Positions 18,438 through 26,279 of a stretch of DNA of 55,369 bases are shown piece after piece. The stretch's first letter is position 1. Each line of letters begins with the position of its first letter. The notes beneath the pieces are model-generated. The model worked only from the letters and a program-made list of their open reading frames with translations, did not search any database and was not told the origin of the DNA. Location: contig CAKRYI010000018.1 in the NCBI GenBank assembly GCA_934426825.1, positions 1-55,369 of the forward strand. The letters run 5' to 3'. The position numbers and the translations under genes were made by a program. The DNA is from an uncultured Acetatifactor sp. GTDB taxonomy: Bacteria; Bacillota; Clostridia; Lachnospirales; Lachnospiraceae.

Positions 18438-20165
18438 TTATTTTTCCGGACTGCCGTTTCTCTTGATGGCAAGCACCTTACGCATATAACAGCCTCCGTC
18501 AAAATGCCCCACGCACTCACCGCAGCGCACGCATTTGCTGTCGTCAATCCGGTACTCCACGGACCCGTCCGGTGTCTCCCGAATGTTGATGGCGTTGTGC
18601 CGGCACACACTCTCACAAGCCAGACAACCCATACACATCTGATATTTCGTAATCTGGCATTTTATTTTCTCTTCCGCTATTTTCAGATTCGTTGCCCCGG
18701 CAACCGGGTAGTTTAGTACCGTTACTTTCAGTTCCGTCGCACCGATACGTCCCTGCAATTTTAAAAGCAGTTCACCCTTTCTGCCGGTTATATAGACCTC
18801 GCCCAGTCTTGCATTACCCATGTCAAACTTAAGCTGCCCGAAAGGACGAAACAGCTCATAAAGTTCCTCCGAAACAGGACGTTGCAACACATAGTTAAAA
18901 GCATTCTCCTCCAATGCACAGGGAGTAAAGGAAATCACGGAACGTCCCGCATACTCCACACCGTTGCCGCCCTGCCTTGCCTTCCAGTACCCCTCATCCA
19001 CATACGTCTCCGCATCCTTTTTGCCCACACTCTTTGCAAAAGCAATCAGCATGTTGCGAAAACGCTCCGATTCCTCCGGCATATAAATTCTGGACAAAAA
19101 TTCAGACCAGCCGGTGTTATTGGGACAGCACCAGCAACCCACTCTGGCATATCCTAACCGGTACGCTTCGTTGAAATCAATCCGATTCCCAAGAATATAA
19201 AGCCACACATCAAAATCCAGCCAGTCAATGATAGGGGACACCGTTACCTGCTTGGTAATTTTCGGACTGTCGGACTCCCTTTCATATTTACTCCGGCTGA
19301 CCGATTCGCTTCTCCGGATTCCGTAAAAAGTAATAATCTTCTTTTTATCCCGAAACAAAGTTTTAATCTTTCTCTGTATGGCACCCGTCTTAAAAATAGT
19401 ACAGCACCAGCGCATGACGCGGCTGGGCGGTCCTATCAGTTCACACAGTTCCTCAAAATTCTTTTCCTTATTGCGCGAGGAAATCACCGGGGTTTCCGGG
19501 TGCTCTTTTTTATACCGCTTCACATATTCTTCCGTCAATGGAAATTCCAGAGTCGTGTCCCCGAAAATATGTAACACTTTGGATGTTCCAAGCGCACGCA
19601 TGACAAGGGAAGCCGTCACCGTGGAATCCTTTCCACCGCTGAAAGAGACAAACATATCGCCGAGACTGTACCCTGCCGTAACGCTTTGGATATATTCAAC
19701 ACTTTCCGAGGTAATTGCCTGCAGTCTTGTTTTGTTGGCACGCACAAAACGCTCTGTCATCTTTGTAAAAAAGCTCTCGTCGTTCTGTCCCTGCCGCCTT
19801 TCATATTCCCTGCGGATGGCACCGGTGTCCATATGCTTTAAATCCGATACCTTAAACGGAATCCTTTTCCCGTCCACATAATACCGATTGCCTGTGCCGT
19901 TCCAGACAGAAGCGTCTTTGTAGGCAAAGGGACGCCCCTCCATAATTTCCAAAAGCAGTCTTTCCTGCGGAAACACCGGACGCACATCACTGGTAAGCCT
20001 CTCTGCGTGTCTGCCGCAAAGAGCACAGGTGTCCTCGTACAGAGGAATCCGACACTCTTTGCACCAATAGATTTCCGACTTTACCTTTTCCGTTCTCTCC
20101 TTACAGACAGGGCAGATACTGCTCTTTGTTTGTATGTTATCTTTTTTGCATTTATATAATATCAT
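18438..20165 (-). CDS. sspD: SspD-like PAPS reductase-family protein with zinc ribbons and ferredoxin domain
   Basis: About 575 residues. The N-terminus carries cysteine pairs of zinc-ribbon type (CPVCKER, WCKEC, CALCGRH). The central PAPS reductase/ATP-pyrophosphatase domain has the PP-loop FVSFSGGKDST, then MRWCCTIFKTGAI and GCWCCPNNTGWS, cysteines that could hold a cluster as in DndC. The C-terminal ferredoxin-like region has CMGCLACESVC and CVRCGECVGHFDGGC. In phosphorothioation this enzyme activates DNA and transfers sulfur. The fused ferredoxin may supply electrons (inference). It is first in the operon. The frame opens at 20189, but the ATG at 20165 (ILYKCKK) leaves room for a leader after the promoter at 20202-20230. 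Confidence 0.9.
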   Translation of the reverse strand: MILYKCKKDNIQTKSSICPVCKERTEKVKSEIYWCKECRIPLYEDTCALCGRHAERLTSDVRPVFPQERLLLEIMEGRPFAYKDASVWNGTGNRYYVDGKRIPFKVSDLKHMDTGAIRREYERRQGQNDESFFTKMTERFVRANKTRLQAITSESVEYIQSVTAGYSLGDMFVSFSGGKDSTVTASLVMRALGTSKVLHIFGDTTLEFPLTEEYVKRYKKEHPETPVISSRNKEKNFEELCELIGPPSRVMRWCCTIFKTGAIQRKIKTLFRDKKKIITFYGIRRSESVSRSKYERESDSPKITKQVTVSPIIDWLDFDVWLYILGNRIDFNEAYRLGYARVGCWCCPNNTGWSEFLSRIYMPEESERFRNMLIAFAKSVGKKDAETYVDEGYWKARQGGNGVEYAGRSVISFTPCALEENAFNYVLQRPVSEELYELFRPFGQLKFDMGNARLGEVYITGRKGELLLKLQGRIGATELKVTVLNYPVAGATNLKIAEEKIKCQITKYQMCMGCLACESVCRHNAINIRETPDGSVEYRIDDSKCVRCGECVGHFDGGCYMRKVLAIKRNGSPEK

Positions 20166-20201
20166 TTGTGCGAATACTTCCATAAACACTAGAATGATAT
20201 T

Positions 20202-20230
20202 ATTATATTCTATTTTTCATAGATTATCAA
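20202..20230 (-). promoter_or_regulatory. Promoter of the ssp operon
   Basis: On the minus strand TTGATA (20225-20230), 17 bp, then a perfect TATAAT (20202-20207). The start would be near 20195, giving a short leader of about 30 nt to the ATG at 20165. The divergent Xre gene starts 170 bp away and could regulate it. Confidence 0.8.
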
Positions 20231-20400
20231 TGAATTTTTCCCGCCTTAATGGAATATAATTTAGCTTTCGTAAAATACAAAATCTTTTTTCTAGGATTCG
20301 TAGAATTTCAGGACTTTAGAATAAATATCTTTTATAGTAAATAGAAGCTGCAGAAATACTGTGATATTTTTAGAATTTATTTTAAAACCGGAGTTTATTC

Positions 20401-20739
20401 ATGAAACATGAAAAGATAGCGAAAATTCTTCGCCAGTATCGAAAACAACAACATATGTCCGTACAGGATGTGGTTGTACGGCTCAATCAGGAAGCGGTGA
20501 ATGTCTCCCCAAAGACTGTCTATGCGTGGGAAAACGGTGCGACACAGCCGGACATTGGAACCATGTTACTTCTGTGCCGCATTTATCAGATTCCGAATTT
20601 ACAACAGCTTATGGAAACTGCCCCAAAGCAGGCGCCGGAAGGCGTTCCCGTCCTGTTATCCGAGGCAGAGTCCGATTTCATTCAAAAATACAGAGAGCAT
20701 CCGGAGATGCACGATGCCATTAAAAAGTTGCTGGGGTAA
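20401..20739 (+). CDS. Xre-family helix-turn-helix regulator
   Basis: A 112-residue protein with an N-terminal HTH of Xre/Cro type: ILRQYRKQQHMSVQDVVVRL, followed by VSPKTVYAWENGATQPD (recognition helix and the WE.G..P signature). The C-terminal 40 residues are helical (LLSEAESDFIQKYRE). GGAG lies eight bases upstream of the ATG. It is divergent from the ssp operon across a 210-bp AT-rich gap, so it is a good candidate for its regulator. A -10-like TATAGT is present at 20333-20338. The target operator is not identified. Confidence 0.88.
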   Translation: MKHEKIAKILRQYRKQQHMSVQDVVVRLNQEAVNVSPKTVYAWENGATQPDIGTMLLLCRIYQIPNLQQLMETAPKQAPEGVPVLLSEAESDFIQKYREHPEMHDAIKKLLG

Positions 20740-20754
20740 TTCAGTAGTACGTTC

Positions 20755-22446
20755 CTACCTCCGGTAGCGGTTCACGCACCCAAAAATTTCCTGTCGTCTC
20801 GGCATTGCCAGCGAGGCGGAAATTTCTCCCCTGCCAAATAGGCTCTCCAGCCCGTTTTTGTCCAGTTCGGCTTCCAGTTTATCTATGGCGTGTGCAAGAG
20901 TGCACTTTCCGTCAAAATAGCGTTCCTGCAGTTCTTTCAGGGCATACCCCAATGCGCGGGTCTGTTCCTCGTCCTTAAGCTGCTCCAGTCCCCGCAGAAC
21001 CACCGTGTTTTTGGCGATTGCCACCTCATCCCGTCCAAAGGTTTTAATTTTTAACCGTTCTTCCCTGCGAAGCTGCATATCCGGTTTCAGTATTCGTTCC
21101 CTTCGCCAGTCGGGGAAATCCTGTCTGTCCGTCTCAAATACCGCAAATTCCGCAGCTGCTTTCTTTGCCATATCGGTAATATCCACCGGCACATATTCCT
21201 TCATCTGGATAATGGTATCAGCCACATGAAAATAGGAGCCGCTGCTGCCCGCTACTAAAATAGAAGAAATACCGAGATTCTGATACAGGCTGTTCACCCG
21301 CTCAATAAAAGGTGTGATAGGCTCCTCTCCGGGACTTACCACCTGCTGCATCAGCCGGTCACGAATCATAAAGTTCGTGGCAGAAGTATCTTCATCCATC
21401 AACAAAAGTCTGCTGCCGCTCTCAACAGCCTCCATCAGCCCCGCCGCCTGCGAGGTACTGCCGCTGGCATCCTCCGTGCAAAAATGCACCGTATCTTTTC
21501 CGTTGGGCAGATGATTGATAAAAGGAGAGATATCCACATCTTCAATGCTTCTTCCATCCTCCGCCCGCAGTTTGACGGCACTGTCATCGGTAATCACCAG
21601 TTCCCTGCCGTCTCCCTTGATATGATTGTATACACCGTCCTGAATTGCCTGTAAAACCGTGGATTTTCCGTGATAACCGCCGCCCACAAAAAGCGTGATT
21701 CCCCTCCGTATGCCCATACCGCTCACTGCCCCTCTGTGGGGAAGCTGTAAGGTAATCCGCATGGACTCCGGGGAGCGGAAATGAGTAGCGTTCTTTAACG
21801 GTTTTTCCGAAATACCGCTCTGTCTGGGCAGCACGGAGCCGTCCGCTAAAAAGGCGCATAGGCCTTTCTCCTTTAACTGCTGCCTCACCGCCTGCTGGTC
21901 TTCGCACAACTCGATAGCTTCCTGCAATGCTTTTTTGTCTATCCGGGCAAAATACAGGCTCTTATGCACGCAATCCGGCAAAATACGGAACAGTATCTTT
22001 TCCAGCTCCCCCGCATTGACGCTTCTCCCGTTTGCCGGGAATCCGATTTCAAACCGTACCGTCACAGCCTGTTCACTAATATGGCAAGCGGTACGCTCCA
22101 GCACTTCCTGTCCGCAATGGGAAACCGCCAGAAGTCCGCTTTTTCCGGAACCCTTTGCCTGAAAACTGCCGCCCTTGATTTCCTTTCCAAACAACCGGGT
22201 AAGGTAATCCTGTAAGGTAATTCGCTGTATTTTTCCCTCATAATAAGCCTTGGGAAATCCGGCTTTCCCCATAGGCACCTGCACAGACACTCTGGAAGGC
22301 GCCGCAAAAGGGTCTCCCTGTACATGGTCGATGGAAAAAATGTAATCGCCGAAATCATACTCCCCCTTCAAATCCTTATAGGCAGGGTAGCCTCTATGGT
22401 CAATGGATTTTAACTTGCTTTGCAGCTCTGTAGCTGTCTTTCTCAT
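20755..22446 (-). CDS. ABC-ATPase domain protein (COG3044, predicted ATPase of the ABC class)
   Basis: A 563-residue cytosolic ATPase. It begins RKTATELQSKLKSIDHRGYP, followed by YPAYKDLKGEYDF and DHVQGDPFAAPSR, which are conserved in COG3044 proteins. The Walker A region is ITLFVGGGYHGKSTVLQAI, and the late acidic LLMDEDTSATNFMIRD is the Walker B. SSILVAGSSGSYFHVAD follows. Its role in bacteria is unclear; a trypanosome homologue binds RNA. The ATG has AAGGAG eleven bases upstream. The gene is convergent with the Xre gene (15 bp between stops), so it is probably chromosomal backbone at the edge of the defence island. Confidence 0.88.
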   Translation of the reverse strand: MRKTATELQSKLKSIDHRGYPAYKDLKGEYDFGDYIFSIDHVQGDPFAAPSRVSVQVPMGKAGFPKAYYEGKIQRITLQDYLTRLFGKEIKGGSFQAKGSGKSGLLAVSHCGQEVLERTACHISEQAVTVRFEIGFPANGRSVNAGELEKILFRILPDCVHKSLYFARIDKKALQEAIELCEDQQAVRQQLKEKGLCAFLADGSVLPRQSGISEKPLKNATHFRSPESMRITLQLPHRGAVSGMGIRRGITLFVGGGYHGKSTVLQAIQDGVYNHIKGDGRELVITDDSAVKLRAEDGRSIEDVDISPFINHLPNGKDTVHFCTEDASGSTSQAAGLMEAVESGSRLLLMDEDTSATNFMIRDRLMQQVVSPGEEPITPFIERVNSLYQNLGISSILVAGSSGSYFHVADTIIQMKEYVPVDITDMAKKAAAEFAVFETDRQDFPDWRRERILKPDMQLRREERLKIKTFGRDEVAIAKNTVVLRGLEQLKDEEQTRALGYALKELQERYFDGKCTLAHAIDKLEAELDKNGLESLFGRGEISASLAMPRRQEIFGCVNRYRR

Positions 22447-22505
22447 CCTGTTTCACGCTCCTTTGATTCCGGCAATATTCTTTCCTGACGACATACCGCG
22501 GTTTT

Positions 22506-22850
22506 CTAAAAATTATCTCCGTTCCAGCCCCAGTTAGAGACTGCAGCATATTTTACATACACATGATCCGGTTTGATACCGAGCACCTCCTTGAAAATAT
22601 CGCAGATAGCACCTGTGAGTTTGGAAAAAGCCGCAGTGTTTTCACCGCCAAACACACTGACCTCCACAAAAGCCATGGGCTGTGTGTTGTCCCCGCGAAA
22701 ATAAAGAGTATATTCCGGTTCAAAACCAAGCATAAGCCAGCTTTCGGATTTGCCGGGAATCAGAGAAATTGCCTGTCCCAGACGGAATTTCAATTCGGTT
22801 TCCTGCTCTTTTGTAATTTTGGTACTGATTTTTGAATTAATAAACGGCAT
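22506..22850 (-). CDS. MIF-family tautomerase-like protein
   Basis: A 114-residue protein that starts MPFINSK, placing Pro at position 1 after Met removal as in the MIF/phenylpyruvate tautomerase family. The C-terminus SNWGWNGDNF matches the end of MIF. MAFVEVSVFG and CDIFKEVLGIKPDHVYVKY fit the two beta-alpha-beta halves. The start is set by the need for the catalytic proline; an upstream ATG at 22856 adds two residues. Activity as a keto-enol tautomerase is likely; the substrate is unknown. It lies in a small minus-strand group with the DUF4236 gene. Confidence 0.87.
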   Translation of the reverse strand: MPFINSKISTKITKEQETELKFRLGQAISLIPGKSESWLMLGFEPEYTLYFRGDNTQPMAFVEVSVFGGENTAAFSKLTGAICDIFKEVLGIKPDHVYVKYAAVSNWGWNGDNF

Positions 22851-22866
22851 TTGCACATCCTCCTGA

Positions 22867-23184
22867 TTATATCATTCCATTCTGATAAGCATAAACTCCT
22901 GCAGCAATCACCAGTACAAGCACCACAATGATTCCCACAAGAACCTTGTTTGTTCCGCCCGACTGCGCAGTCTTTTTCTTTGATTTAGATGACTTTTTCT
23001 TACCCAGATTGGTGGTGTATGACAGTCCGGTTCCGGGAACACTGAACGTTGCGGTCTTTCTTCCGCTGGAATTCACGGATACTCTCGCACCCTTCACACC
23101 CGCTGAAACACCAACACTTTTACTGTTCAGATTCAGCCGGACTCCCTTACCTAAATTAATGCTTTTGTGAAATCTTAATCCCAT
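22867..23184 (-). CDS. DUF4236 domain protein with C-terminal membrane anchor
   Basis: About 105 residues. The N-terminus GLRFHKSINLGKGVRLNL, then SVGVSAGVKGARVSVNSSGR and VPGTGLSYTT, are signatures of DUF4236. A Lys-rich linker (LGKKKSSKSKKK) precedes a C-terminal transmembrane segment (VLVGIIVVLVLVIAAGVYAY), so it is probably a tail-anchored membrane protein. The ATG at 23184 has AGGAG eight bases upstream; an ATG further up (23220) lacks a site. The function of the family is unknown. Confidence 0.88.
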   Translation of the reverse strand: MGLRFHKSINLGKGVRLNLNSKSVGVSAGVKGARVSVNSSGRKTATFSVPGTGLSYTTNLGKKKSSKSKKKTAQSGGTNKVLVGIIVVLVLVIAAGVYAYQNGMI

Positions 23185-23532
23185 AATCTCTTCTCCTCGT
23201 ACATTCATAGTCACAGCCACCTCTGCCTACTCTGCTTCTCCGGATTAGGCTATGCTGTTTCAAATACTGCAATTACTGTTCTTCCATGAAAAGACATTCA
23301 ACTTTATTATACATGAATTTGCAACTTCCTCAAGTGCTGTTTTTGTGCTATTCTTCCCTATTTGATTTCTCCTGCTATTGTTCTCCGCCTGCTGTCTTCT
23401 CTTCCTTTTCCTGCCTTTCATCTTGCTTCTCCGATGTCCCAGTCTGTTGCTGTCTTTTCCGTCCTTTCCCATATTGCCCGTCTCGCCTCGTTCTTCTTCC
23501 TCCCCGTCCCCACTACCTTCCTTCCACCGATG

Positions 23533-23668
23533 TCCGGGCAAATATTCCCGCGAAGTTCCTTAAAAAACGTCGGCATTAAGATTTTCGGAGTGACAGCGAA
23601 CGAAAATCTGTACGTGCCGCTACGTTTTTTACGGAGCGAAAGCGTAACTGAGCGGGAGATATTTGCGG
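23533..23668. repeat. Imperfect palindromic intergenic element
   Basis: The left arm contains CAAATATTCCCG, AAAAAACGT, CGGCA and GATTTTCG; the right arm carries complements CGAAAATC, TGCCG, ACGTTTTTT and GGGAGATATTTG in reverse order. The whole could fold into one long branched hairpin, as in palindromic intergenic repeats or MITE-like elements. Other copies were not seen in this window. Confidence 0.6.
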
Positions 23669-23779
23669 AGAACCACCCGGAAACACTTATGATTCTCACT
23701 AAATCATACCGAAATGCCTATGATTTACTCTAACCCATGCCAAAATGCCCACGATTCGCAGCAAACCAACTGGAACTTC

Positions 23780-23808
23780 TTGCGCAAATCCCCCACTTCC
23801 TGTACACT
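23780..23808 (+). promoter_or_regulatory. Possible promoter of the CapA-like gene
   Basis: TTGCGC (23780-23785), 17 bp, then TACACT (23803-23808) preceded by TG. Matches to consensus are moderate; the start would be about 30 bp before the coding region. Confidence 0.4.
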
Positions 23809-23845
23809 ATAGGAAAATACTGGAATTTACACGGAGGGGACACAA

Positions 23846-25213
23846 ATGAAAAAACGGCATGTTCTTATCATCGTGCCTGTTGCATTATTAATCCTTTTAC
23901 TGGCATACGGCATTTCCCAATATCTTACATCCACTGTGCCAACCGGCACAGACACCATCCCGACTTTAGAAGTCTATACCCCGGATTCTGACACAGACGG
24001 CACATCCAATACGGATAGCGCTACATTATCTGATTCCGCCACCGATACCACCCTGTCGCCGGACTCGGACACCACCGATGCCACAGACACCACGGAAGAA
24101 CTTCCCCCGGAGCCCAAAGAAATCACCCTCCTTGCCATCGGTGATATGCTCATGCACAACGGCGCCATCCGCTCCGGAGAGCAGGAGGACGGAACAAGGG
24201 ATTACACTTTCTTTTTCGATTCCATACAGGATTATTTAGACACAACAGATATTAAAGTCGTAAATCAGGAAACCATTTTGGGCGGCAACGAGCTCGGTTT
24301 CTCCGGCTATCCGTATTTTAATTCGCCCACCGAGTTAGGTGACTCCATTGCAAAGGCAGGATTTAACGTGGTACTCCATGCCACCAATCATGCCGCCGAC
24401 CAAAAACTGTCGGGACTGCTGAACTGTGTGGACTTTTGGAAAACCCACCCGGAGATTCTGATGGTGGGCATTACGGAAGAACCGCCGCAGACACCGGAGG
24501 AACGGATTCCGCTGCTGACCGTAAAAGATACCACCTTTGCTATTTTAAATTATACCTACAGTCCTAATTTGGAAGTAATACCCAAAGACATACAGGGGCA
24601 TTTGAATATGCTTTGCAATTATGATGAAAAGAGCGGACGGCTCGATTTCACAACCTTACATCCGCAAGTGTTGGAAGATATTGCTCTGGCAAAAACCATG
24701 GCTGACGTCGTCATTGTGTTTCCCCACTGGGGCACGGAAAATGTCATGACCCCTTCCACTTACCAAGTGAAATGGGCAAAACAGATGACGGAAGCCGGTG
24801 CCGACCTCATTATCGGCACCCATCCTCATGTCATACAACCGGTGGAATGGATTGAATCGGACAACGGAAACCGTGCACTCTGCTTTTATTCCCTCGGCAA
24901 CTATGTGTCCGTCCAAAAAGACCCGAAAAACATGCTGGAAGCCATGGCATACGTGACTTTCCGGGAATCCGAGGACGGTTCCATGGAAATCGTACCGGAA
25001 GAAACCGGCGCCGTTCCTTTGGTATGCCATTATCAGGATAAAACACTGCGTGTACAGCGTGTCTATCCGCTAAAAAATTACACGAAAGAGCGGGCGGAAA
25101 CCCACGGTATCCGAAATTACAGTGGAAAAGCCCTTTATTATGAGGATTTGAAAAAGTGGGCGGCGGACACCCTTGGTGATTTTCTGATGTCCGCCCCTCC
25201 CACTAATCAATAA
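23846..25213 (+). CDS. CapA-family metallophosphatase-like membrane-anchored protein
   Basis: A 455-residue protein with an N-terminal membrane anchor (HVLIIVPVALLILLLAYGI). A Thr/Ser/Asp-rich linker (about residues 33-92) leads to a PGA_cap (CapA) domain: LLAIGDMLMHNGAI, VVNQETILGG, VVLHATNHAADQ, VIVFPHWGTE and IIGTHPHVIQPVE. The GD, NE/NQE, NH and GTHPH blocks are the usual metal-binding positions of this metallophosphatase-like fold. It acts outside the cell, probably on a polymer or envelope substrate; capsule synthesis is not implied by context, since no capB/capC is present. GGAGG lies eight bases before the ATG. Its 3' end overlaps the convergent NlpC/P60 gene by 11 bp. Confidence 0.92.
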   Translation: MKKRHVLIIVPVALLILLLAYGISQYLTSTVPTGTDTIPTLEVYTPDSDTDGTSNTDSATLSDSATDTTLSPDSDTTDATDTTEELPPEPKEITLLAIGDMLMHNGAIRSGEQEDGTRDYTFFFDSIQDYLDTTDIKVVNQETILGGNELGFSGYPYFNSPTELGDSIAKAGFNVVLHATNHAADQKLSGLLNCVDFWKTHPEILMVGITEEPPQTPEERIPLLTVKDTTFAILNYTYSPNLEVIPKDIQGHLNMLCNYDEKSGRLDFTTLHPQVLEDIALAKTMADVVIVFPHWGTENVMTPSTYQVKWAKQMTEAGADLIIGTHPHVIQPVEWIESDNGNRALCFYSLGNYVSVQKDPKNMLEAMAYVTFRESEDGSMEIVPEETGAVPLVCHYQDKTLRVQRVYPLKNYTKERAETHGIRNYSGKALYYEDLKKWAADTLGDFLMSAPPTNQ

Positions 25214-26279
25214 TATTTTTCACACCTAAAACAGTGTCATAATCTGCCTGTCCGATGATGACGCCCTGACGCTTATTCGCCTCATGAATCATCTGACCGT
25301 TACCGATGTATAGCGCCACATGAGTACATTTGCTACCCTTTCCGTAGCAGATAACATCTCCGGGCTGCATGTCACTGTATTCAATGCTCCTGCCGGAACC
25401 TGACAACTGTCCGCCGGGTGTCCGGCTCAGGGAGTAACCAAATTCCGCATAAATCAGACTGGTAAAACCGGAACAGTCCGTACCTTCTGTCAGACTGTTT
25501 CCTCCATGAACATAGGGATTCCCAAGAAACTGCATGGCATACTCCACGATACGTGCGCGAAGTTCTTCATTCGTTGCCTGCGTTTCGGAACCGCTCTGTC
25601 CTTCCGGATTCTGTGATTCCGTGCCGTTTTCCTGCTGTGTTGTCTCCGGATTGTCTGCCGCCACGGCTTCCTGTTCTTTCTGTTTTGCCAACGCCAGCTG
25701 TTCTTCCCGCTCTGCCTGCTCCTCTTCGATAGATTTTGCATAGGTCCAGTTCTCTATGGCGGATTCCTCCTGACCCAACAGCAGTTCTTTTTTGATATAT
25801 CCTTCCACATCGCCGCTGACAATATGGTACCAGTCTCCGTCGTTACCGGACGACTCCAAAATTTGGGCAACTCCGCCGTGGTACAGTTTTCCGACAACTT
25901 CTCCCTCCGTACCCGGTATGCTCCGGATATTGGCATAGGAATCCACATCCGCAACCGCGTAAAGCGGAACTTCCTCTTCCGGAATCTGCACATATTCACC
26001 GGTTTCCGCCGTTGTCATTTTTTCCGGTGCCTGTCCTGCTTCCTGTCCTCCCGCGATTATCCTTGCGGAATCTGTCTCTCCCTCGAAAGAAGCATCCAGA
26101 TACACCATCACTCCGCCCAAACGGGGGATAGTGATTATACTTTCTGCCTCTATGTCTCCTGCCGCCAGACCGTCCGCCGCTACATTTCCTGCTTCTTTTC
26201 CGACACATGTATCTGAGTAGCCGCACAGCACCGCCGCCATCAGGCAGACTACCGCTGCCTCTGTAATTCTCTTTCTCAT
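25203..26279 (-). CDS. Secreted SH3 and NlpC/P60 peptidoglycan hydrolase
   Basis: A 358-residue exported protein: signal peptide (RKRITEAAVVCLMAAVLCGY, with a Cys that may be a lipobox), a bacterial SH3 domain (DVDSYANIRSIPGTEGEVVG to VEGYIKKELLLG), a Glu/Gln-rich linker, then an NlpC/P60 endopeptidase. Catalytic Cys is in GTDCSGFTSLIY, His in CTHVALYIGNGQMIH, with HE after it. It probably cleaves peptide stems of peptidoglycan. The ATG overlaps the stop of the upstream ABC transporter gene (ATGA), so the three genes likely form one operon. The stop overlaps the convergent CapA-like gene. Confidence 0.93.
   Translation of the reverse strand: MRKRITEAAVVCLMAAVLCGYSDTCVGKEAGNVAADGLAAGDIEAESIITIPRLGGVMVYLDASFEGETDSARIIAGGQEAGQAPEKMTTAETGEYVQIPEEEVPLYAVADVDSYANIRSIPGTEGEVVGKLYHGGVAQILESSGNDGDWYHIVSGDVEGYIKKELLLGQEESAIENWTYAKSIEEEQAEREEQLALAKQKEQEAVAADNPETTQQENGTESQNPEGQSGSETQATNEELRARIVEYAMQFLGNPYVHGGNSLTEGTDCSGFTSLIYAEFGYSLSRTPGGQLSGSGRSIEYSDMQPGDVICYGKGSKCTHVALYIGNGQMIHEANKRQGVIIGQADYDTVLGVKNIID

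Larger units (their letters stand above)
23185..23845. other. Intergenic gap with C/T-rich tract and a large palindromic element
   Basis: No gene is convincing in these 660 bases. The plus strand at about 23320-23520 is C/T-rich and opens spurious low-complexity frames on both strands. An imperfect palindrome lies at 23533-23668, described separately. The right end holds a probable promoter for the CapA-like gene. Confidence 0.6.

Noticed and set aside
23260..23733. Overlapping low-complexity frames on both strands between DUF4236 and CapA-like genes
   Set aside because: C/T-rich composition and a palindromic element explain them; none has a ribosome site or plausible protein.
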